This document shows, in pieces, positions 21,519 to 24,658 of a DNA stretch of 24,658 nucleotides (positions within the stretch are counted from its first letter, which is position 1; the number at the start of each line of letters is the position of its first letter). The notes beneath the pieces were generated by a model. The model was not told the DNA's origin and made no database searches. It saw only the letters and a program-made list of their open reading frames with translations. Source of the stretch: a virus; IMG/VR virus record IMGVR_UViG_3300049597_000054, positions 1 through 24,658 of that record. The stretch is one strand, 5' to 3'. A program made the position numbers and the translations under genes.

Positions 21519-22489
21519 TATAGAATTCCTGGCTTCTTTACGTTAGTCACGTACCTATCTAGAATTTTATCTACCAAAATATTTCCTGTTCCTGCAAGAG
21601 AAGAGATATCAATTTTAATTTTAAACTGATCTGTTGAATAGTCCGTTACATATCTTTTAAAGTATTCTAGTTTTCCACAAGAAATATCATTAATCAACAT
21701 TTTAGTAGCGTCTTGAATGTCATAAGGAATGACTCTATATCCTGTTTCTAAAAAGAATAGATAGTCTGTTCCTTGAGGAAACAATACCCCAGATTTTAGG
21801 GCTATGGTATTTCCACTATCAGATGTATCAAACATGCTTATAGAATCTGATGATGCAAGATTTAAACCTACTGGGTTGGACTCTGAGCGATTAAAATCAG
21901 TAATTGTATAGGTTGGATCTTTTGTAATGGCTGTCTTATCTCTAGTAGTTATGTAGTTCCAAGGTCCCAATGCTGGAAACTCTAAAGATGAATCATAGAC
22001 TAGCTCTGCATTTTCATAAACCTTTAAGATTTTATAGACCTGATCCCAAAGTGGCATATAGTCTGTGCTTTGTCCAACTGCTTCAATCCACTTGGTTCTA
22101 AAATAAAAACCACCAGTGATTGAATCAATTATTGCCCTTGCAAGTCTTTCATTTTCTTTTGCCACTGCAATGTCTGTTGCCGTTTCTCCAAGTGTATTTG
22201 GATCAACGTAGGGTCTTTCTACTGTTAGATTATCTTGTACAACAACATCAGTATCGTCTGTAATTTCTAAATGATAAGTGTCGTCATATTTTGTAAAATC
22301 ATAAGCAATGTCATCTTCTCCATAAACCCCTGACCAGTTAACTGTTAGGGCTCCAGTATTTGTAGATGTTATAAAGTCTTCAAAAACTACATCGTAATCA
22401 GAGTCTTCAATTCTAAGCTTGTATTCTGTTGATGCGGTTAGGGCATAGCTAATAAAATTAGTATATGGTGCCTGTCTAAGTACGATCAT
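21518..22489 (-). CDS. Head-tail adaptor (connector) protein with N-terminal beta domain
   Basis: A 323-residue protein of the neck. Residues about 110-170 form the helical core expected of gp6/gp15-like adaptors that dock under the portal: ENERLARAIIDSITGGFYFR, then KWIEAVGQSTDYMPLWDQVYK. The C-terminal ~50 residues (ATKMLINDISCGKLEYFKRY, ending VDKILDRYVTNVKKPGI) also match the tail of such adaptors. The first ~105 residues form an extra beta-rich domain (TASTEYKLRIEDSDYDVVFE; TNTGALTVNWSG), which makes the protein much longer than the usual ~100-200 residues. That domain may be exposed on the capsid or neck surface. Start ATG has an AGGAG ribosome site and overlaps the stop of the small upstream gene. 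Confidence 0.74.
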   Translation of the reverse strand: MIVLRQAPYTNFISYALTASTEYKLRIEDSDYDVVFEDFITSTNTGALTVNWSGVYGEDDIAYDFTKYDDTYHLEITDDTDVVVQDNLTVERPYVDPNTLGETATDIAVAKENERLARAIIDSITGGFYFRTKWIEAVGQSTDYMPLWDQVYKILKVYENAELVYDSSLEFPALGPWNYITTRDKTAITKDPTYTITDFNRSESNPVGLNLASSDSISMFDTSDSGNTIALKSGVLFPQGTDYLFFLETGYRVIPYDIQDATKMLINDISCGKLEYFKRYVTDYSTDQFKIKIDISSLAGTGNILVDKILDRYVTNVKKPGIL

Positions 22490-22695
22490 TATTTACTCCT
22501 GGGGTAAGCATTGGACACTTCTTCTGGGGTAGCTATACGAACTGCATCACGAGTTGTCCAAAAATCTGAAGCTTCTTTGGTTACAATATTGTATCCAATT
22601 TTTAACTCTCCAAGACCATATTTAAATAAATTCTTAGAAGAGTATACAGCAACCTTATCTGTAGTGTTTTCACTATTAGAAATAAGTTCAGCCAT
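22489..22695 (-). CDS. Small protein following the capsid gene, unknown function
   Basis: A 68-residue soluble protein. The core, KVAVYSSKNLFKYGLGELKI, then GYNIVTKEASDFW and VRIATPEEVSNAY, is a pattern I associate with short proteins encoded right after phage capsid genes. The arrangement (strand, 'G.L..GYNIVTKE', helix, 'VR.ATPEEV' helix) suggests a compact alpha/beta fold, but I know no proven function. A longer frame starts at TTG 22707, but that TTG is part of the TTGGAG ribosome site, so the ATG at 22693-22695 is preferred. It has a private promoter element (22713-22721), placed between the capsid terminator and the gene. A decoration, chaperone or neck accessory role would fit the position but is speculative. 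Confidence 0.72.
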   Translation of the reverse strand: MAELISNSENTTDKVAVYSSKNLFKYGLGELKIGYNIVTKEASDFWTTRDAVRIATPEEVSNAYPRSK

Positions 22696-22712
22696 AATTT
22701 TCTCCAATTTTA

Positions 22713-22721
22713 ATTATATCA
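22713..22721 (-). promoter_or_regulatory. Extended -10 element TGATATAAT after the capsid terminator
   Basis: TGATATAAT on the minus strand, directly downstream of the capsid gene terminator, predicts a start near 22706 and a leader of about 11 bases including the TTGGAG ribosome site. No -35 match is seen. It would restart transcription for the neck genes. Confidence 0.65.
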
Positions 22722-22725
22722 GAAT

Positions 22726-22759
22726 ATAACAAAAGAGGGCAGACTTTCGTCTGCCCCCT
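22726..22759 (-). terminator. Strong terminator after the major capsid gene
   Basis: The minus strand forms an 11-bp stem (22749-22759 with 22734-22744; one G-T wobble) closed by a GAAA tetraloop (22745-22748), followed by TTTG and TTAT. It begins 20 bases after the capsid stop codon. The GNRA loop and GC-rich stem in AT-rich DNA make it the clearest structural element in the window. Confidence 0.92.
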
Positions 22760-22779
22760 AGTGTTTTAATCAGTTGATA

Positions 22780-23925
22780 CTAGCTGTCTGAAGAGTTTGC
22801 GTCTGCATAAGCAACAGCATCTAGCTCTTCCCACTGAAGACCAAAGCGTACAAATACTGTGTACTCAATTGTGTCTTTCTTTGGGACGTACTGACGGTTT
22901 ACAGTGATGTCTCTCTGGAATCCCCATACACGGTTCTGTGGGAATGTTAGGTCAACATATCCTGCAGGGTAGTAAGGAACTTCCTGAACTTCGATACCTA
23001 GAACACGAGTTGTACGTGCTCCTCCGAAGGTCTGTGCTCCTCCATCAAGGTATGCTTGACGGTTTGCAGGAGTACCTCCTGTAGTACCAGTAAATGCTTC
23101 GGCAATTGCGTCTGCAAGAGTACCGTTGTTCTTTACGATGCCCTGGAATGCGTCTGTACCAGCGTAGAACTTAAGATTATTCTTAAGTGCACGATACTTA
23201 CGTGGCATTGCAAGGATAATATCCTGCATTACGTCTGTTGTCCATGCGTTATCTACTACGGTTGCTACTGCTTCGTGTGCATCTCCATCTGTGGTTGCCT
23301 TGCTAACAAAGCCTTCCATGATGTTAAGGAACCCGTTGTTACCTGAGCCTAGACCATTAATTGCAAGGTCCTCAATGTCATTTGCAAATGCATTTGTCAT
23401 TAGACGAACTAGGTGATCCTCAAGAGCACCACCTTCAATATTGTCTTCTAGTCCTTCAGTTGATACTTCCCAATCTAGACGAATCTTCTTGGTAGTAAGT
23501 TCAACCTTAGTAAAGGTAGCACCTGCGTTTGTAAAGGTTGGGTCAGCCTGTGCTGCTGCACGGATGACACGCTCTCCAACGTTAACTTTTTCAAGTTCAA
23601 TGGTGTTAGCTCTCATTGTTACTCTACGTCCATCTTTTGCAAGGACTGTACCGTCCCAAACATAGTCAATGAAGCGACGAGCTTGCTCTGGAGCTAGAAT
23701 ACCACCAGGAGTTCCTGTTGGATTAACTGCATTGGCGCCACCTGTTGAGCCCCATAGAGGCGTAGCAATGTTTCCAAGGCTAGCTGCTGGAGATAGGTTA
23801 CCAACTGAGTTAGTTGTTGTTGCACCACCTACAGCACCTGATGCAAATGCACCGTCACCGTTGATTTCAGCTACAGAACTTGCGTCTGTACCTGGGTAGT
23901 TTTTATTAATTTCTTTTTCCGACAT
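22780..23925 (-). CDS. Major capsid protein, HK97 fold
   Basis: A 381-residue coat protein. The first ~65 residues are Gly/Ala/Thr/Asn-rich and probably flexible (FASGAVGGATTTNSVG). The N-arm and E-loop region follows (PEQARRFIDYVWDGTVLAKD; VGERVIRAAAQADPTFTNAG). The long spine helix is near ALEDHLVRLMTNAFANDIED, then LAINGLGSG. The P- and A-domain follow with AWTTDVMQDIILAMPRKYRA and LGIEVQEVPYYPAG. The end, RFGLQWEELDAVAYAD, is typical of phage capsid (PF05065-like) proteins. The frame extends three codons to GTG 23934, but that GTG is the end of an excellent AGGAGGTG ribosome site, so ATG 23923-23925 is the start. No pro-domain is fused; a separate scaffold is encoded directly upstream. 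A strong terminator follows the stop. Confidence 0.94.
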   Translation of the reverse strand: MSEKEINKNYPGTDASSVAEINGDGAFASGAVGGATTTNSVGNLSPAASLGNIATPLWGSTGGANAVNPTGTPGGILAPEQARRFIDYVWDGTVLAKDGRRVTMRANTIELEKVNVGERVIRAAAQADPTFTNAGATFTKVELTTKKIRLDWEVSTEGLEDNIEGGALEDHLVRLMTNAFANDIEDLAINGLGSGNNGFLNIMEGFVSKATTDGDAHEAVATVVDNAWTTDVMQDIILAMPRKYRALKNNLKFYAGTDAFQGIVKNNGTLADAIAEAFTGTTGGTPANRQAYLDGGAQTFGGARTTRVLGIEVQEVPYYPAGYVDLTFPQNRVWGFQRDITVNRQYVPKKDTIEYTVFVRFGLQWEELDAVAYADANSSDS

Positions 23926-23930
23926 ATATT

Positions 23931-23939
23931 TCACCTCCT
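23931..23939 (-). promoter_or_regulatory. Very strong ribosome binding site of capsid gene
   Basis: AGGAGGTGA, an almost complete anti-16S match, 5 bases before ATG 23925. It decides the start in favour of the ATG rather than the in-frame GTG contained within it. Confidence 0.88.
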
Positions 23940-23947
23940 AGTGATTT

Positions 23948-24658
23948 TTATTTAAATAAGTCGTTATTAGTGAGGAAACGACCTCCCCATAGGGATTTTT
24001 GAACTTTCATTTCTGGAAGTTCCTGTACGATCTCGCCAAGATCGCCAGACTTGCGGAAAGCGGTGTCAGCTACTACAGCGTCTACTCTCTTTCCAAATTC
24101 ATCAAATACAGCCTTGTTAGCAGTTACATCGTTCTTAACTGCCTCTATAGACTTTGTTAGTTCTGAAATTTGATCAGCTTGTGCTTTTACAATTTCAGAT
24201 AGATCGCTAAAGGCTTTTGTAACGGTAGCTGTTAGGTCTGCTACTGCAACCTCAACAACATCGTTTGACTTAGCTACCTCAGTTTTGTCTTCATCATCAG
24301 GCATAGCTGACTTGGCCTTGGACATTTCGTCCTCATCCTCATCGTAAGACTTCTTGTCCTTAGACTTAGACATTTCGTCCTCGTCTTCTTTGTCGTCTTC
24401 ATCCATATCGTCAGACTTTACAGCCTTCTCTACGGAACCTTCTGTTGCTTCTACTGGGGCATCAGCCTCTGGAGCGACCTGTGTTTCTTCAACAACAGCC
24501 TCTTCAGCTACAGCCTCTGCTGCAACCTCTACTGCCTCGTTTGTTGTTTCATCCATAGGACTTACCTCCTTGTTAATCTCAATTGTATTAATGCCTTTAG
24601 CACTATCAACCAAGAACTTTATCATTTCAGAATTGTCTGAATCTGTCTTTTCAACAAA
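23948..24658 (-). CDS. Acidic scaffold domain, probably the C-terminal part of a larger head protein (5' end beyond window)
   Basis: This reading frame has no stop up to base 24658, so the protein may begin outside the window. From the ATG at 24556 it encodes 202 residues. These start with an Ala/Glu/Val-rich stretch (EAVEVAAEAVAEEAVVEE), continue with a highly acidic region with a repeated DEDEMSK(S/A)K unit, and then a coiled coil (LSEIVKAQADQISELTKSIE, then AVKNDVTANKAVFDEFGKRV). The end is basic and aromatic (KSLWGGRFLTNNDLF), which could be the capsid-binding tail. This is the usual build of a prohead scaffold, and it stands directly before the capsid gene. Upstream of the ATG the frame continues as ...KGINTIEINKEVSP, like the end of another domain; a head protease of the XkdF type is a guess. 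A perfect AAGGAGGT site makes the ATG at 24556 a likely internal start. Confidence 0.75.
   Translation of the reverse strand, partial: FVEKTDSDNSEMIKFLVDSAKGINTIEINKEVSPMDETTNEAVEVAAEAVAEEAVVEETQVAPEADAPVEATEGSVEKAVKSDDMDEDDKEDEDEMSKSKDKKSYDEDEDEMSKAKSAMPDDEDKTEVAKSNDVVEVAVADLTATVTKAFSDLSEIVKAQADQISELTKSIEAVKNDVTANKAVFDEFGKRVDAVVADTAFRKSGDLGEIVQELPEMKVQKSLWGGRFLTNNDLFK
24321..24382 (-). repeat. Short in-frame acidic repeat in the scaffold
   Basis: A 14-base direct repeat (gacatttcgtcctc on the plus strand) occurs at 24321-24334 and 24369-24382, a 48-base or 16-codon period. It encodes the duplicated DEDEMSK unit, with DE-rich and K-rich stretches between. It is probably a simple expansion of a disordered acidic region. 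Confidence 0.7.
24554..24571 (-). promoter_or_regulatory. Internal ribosome binding site and start codon for scaffold
   Basis: AAGGAGGT (24564-24571), 7 bases, ATG (24554-24556) on the minus strand, in frame with the open upstream sequence. It is stronger than any upstream candidate; the ATG at 24625 has no recognisable ribosome site. Confidence 0.75.

Noticed and set aside
1-24658. Search by eye for tRNA genes, CRISPR-like arrays, integrase or attachment sites
   Set aside because: No cloverleaf, regularly spaced repeats with unique spacers, recombinase motifs or flanking repeats were found; the only repeats are coding.

Overview
The window is one continuous block of a tailed-phage genome (Caudoviricetes, siphovirus type) with every gene on the minus strand, so transcription runs from high to low coordinates. 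It holds the second half of the head module, the complete neck and tail module, and the beginning of a replication module. Terminase and portal are absent and presumably lie beyond the right edge; the helicase gene runs off the left edge. No tRNA, rRNA, CRISPR array, integrase or insertion sequence is visible. The DNA is clearly AT-rich by eye, genes are packed with start/stop overlaps, and several genes start with GTG. Several minor tail proteins resemble families I associate with phages of actinobacteria and related uncultivated freshwater or marine phages; this host assignment is a low-confidence inference.

Layout in order of transcription: an acidic scaffold-like protein open at the right edge (23948-24658); HK97-fold major capsid protein (22780-23925); a strong terminator and a promoter; a 68-residue small protein; head-tail adaptor, head closure protein, HK97 gp10-like neck protein and tail terminator (19814-22489); major tail tube protein (19092-19730); terminator; two homologous tail assembly chaperones, one long (244 aa) and one short (103 aa); a 2115-residue tape measure protein (11556-17903); a distal-tail-like protein; a 1731-residue tail hub/tip protein; and four smaller minor tail or adhesin-like proteins (2187-5686). 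The tail module ends at a MerR-like helix-turn-helix gene (1645-2187), followed by two small proteins and a DnaB-type replicative helicase (1-1118).

Regulation is unusually readable. Three intergenic spots in the structural module carry the identical extended -10 element TGATATAAT, and a fourth site carries TGGTATAAT. The HTH gene is bracketed by two very strong sigma70-type promoters: a perfect TTGACA-17-TATAAT before the gene just upstream of it, and TTGACA-17-TATACT with an extended -10 inside its own 3' end, facing the replication genes. The capsid and tail tube genes are each followed by a strong hairpin terminator with a new -10 element immediately downstream.

The most interesting points are: (1) a family of glycine/threonine-rich beta modules (core 'VGD.I.ATAGTG.FGG') that interrupts otherwise recognisable domains in two different tail proteins, including a tandem array of about 279 residues splitting a concanavalin-like domain of the tail hub; (2) a canonical A_AAA_AAC slippery heptamer in the long chaperone, placed so that a -1 shift would give a 100-residue protein almost the size of the separate short paralog; (3) a probable in-frame internal start for a scaffold nested in a larger head protein; (4) a probable leaderless chaperone mRNA.
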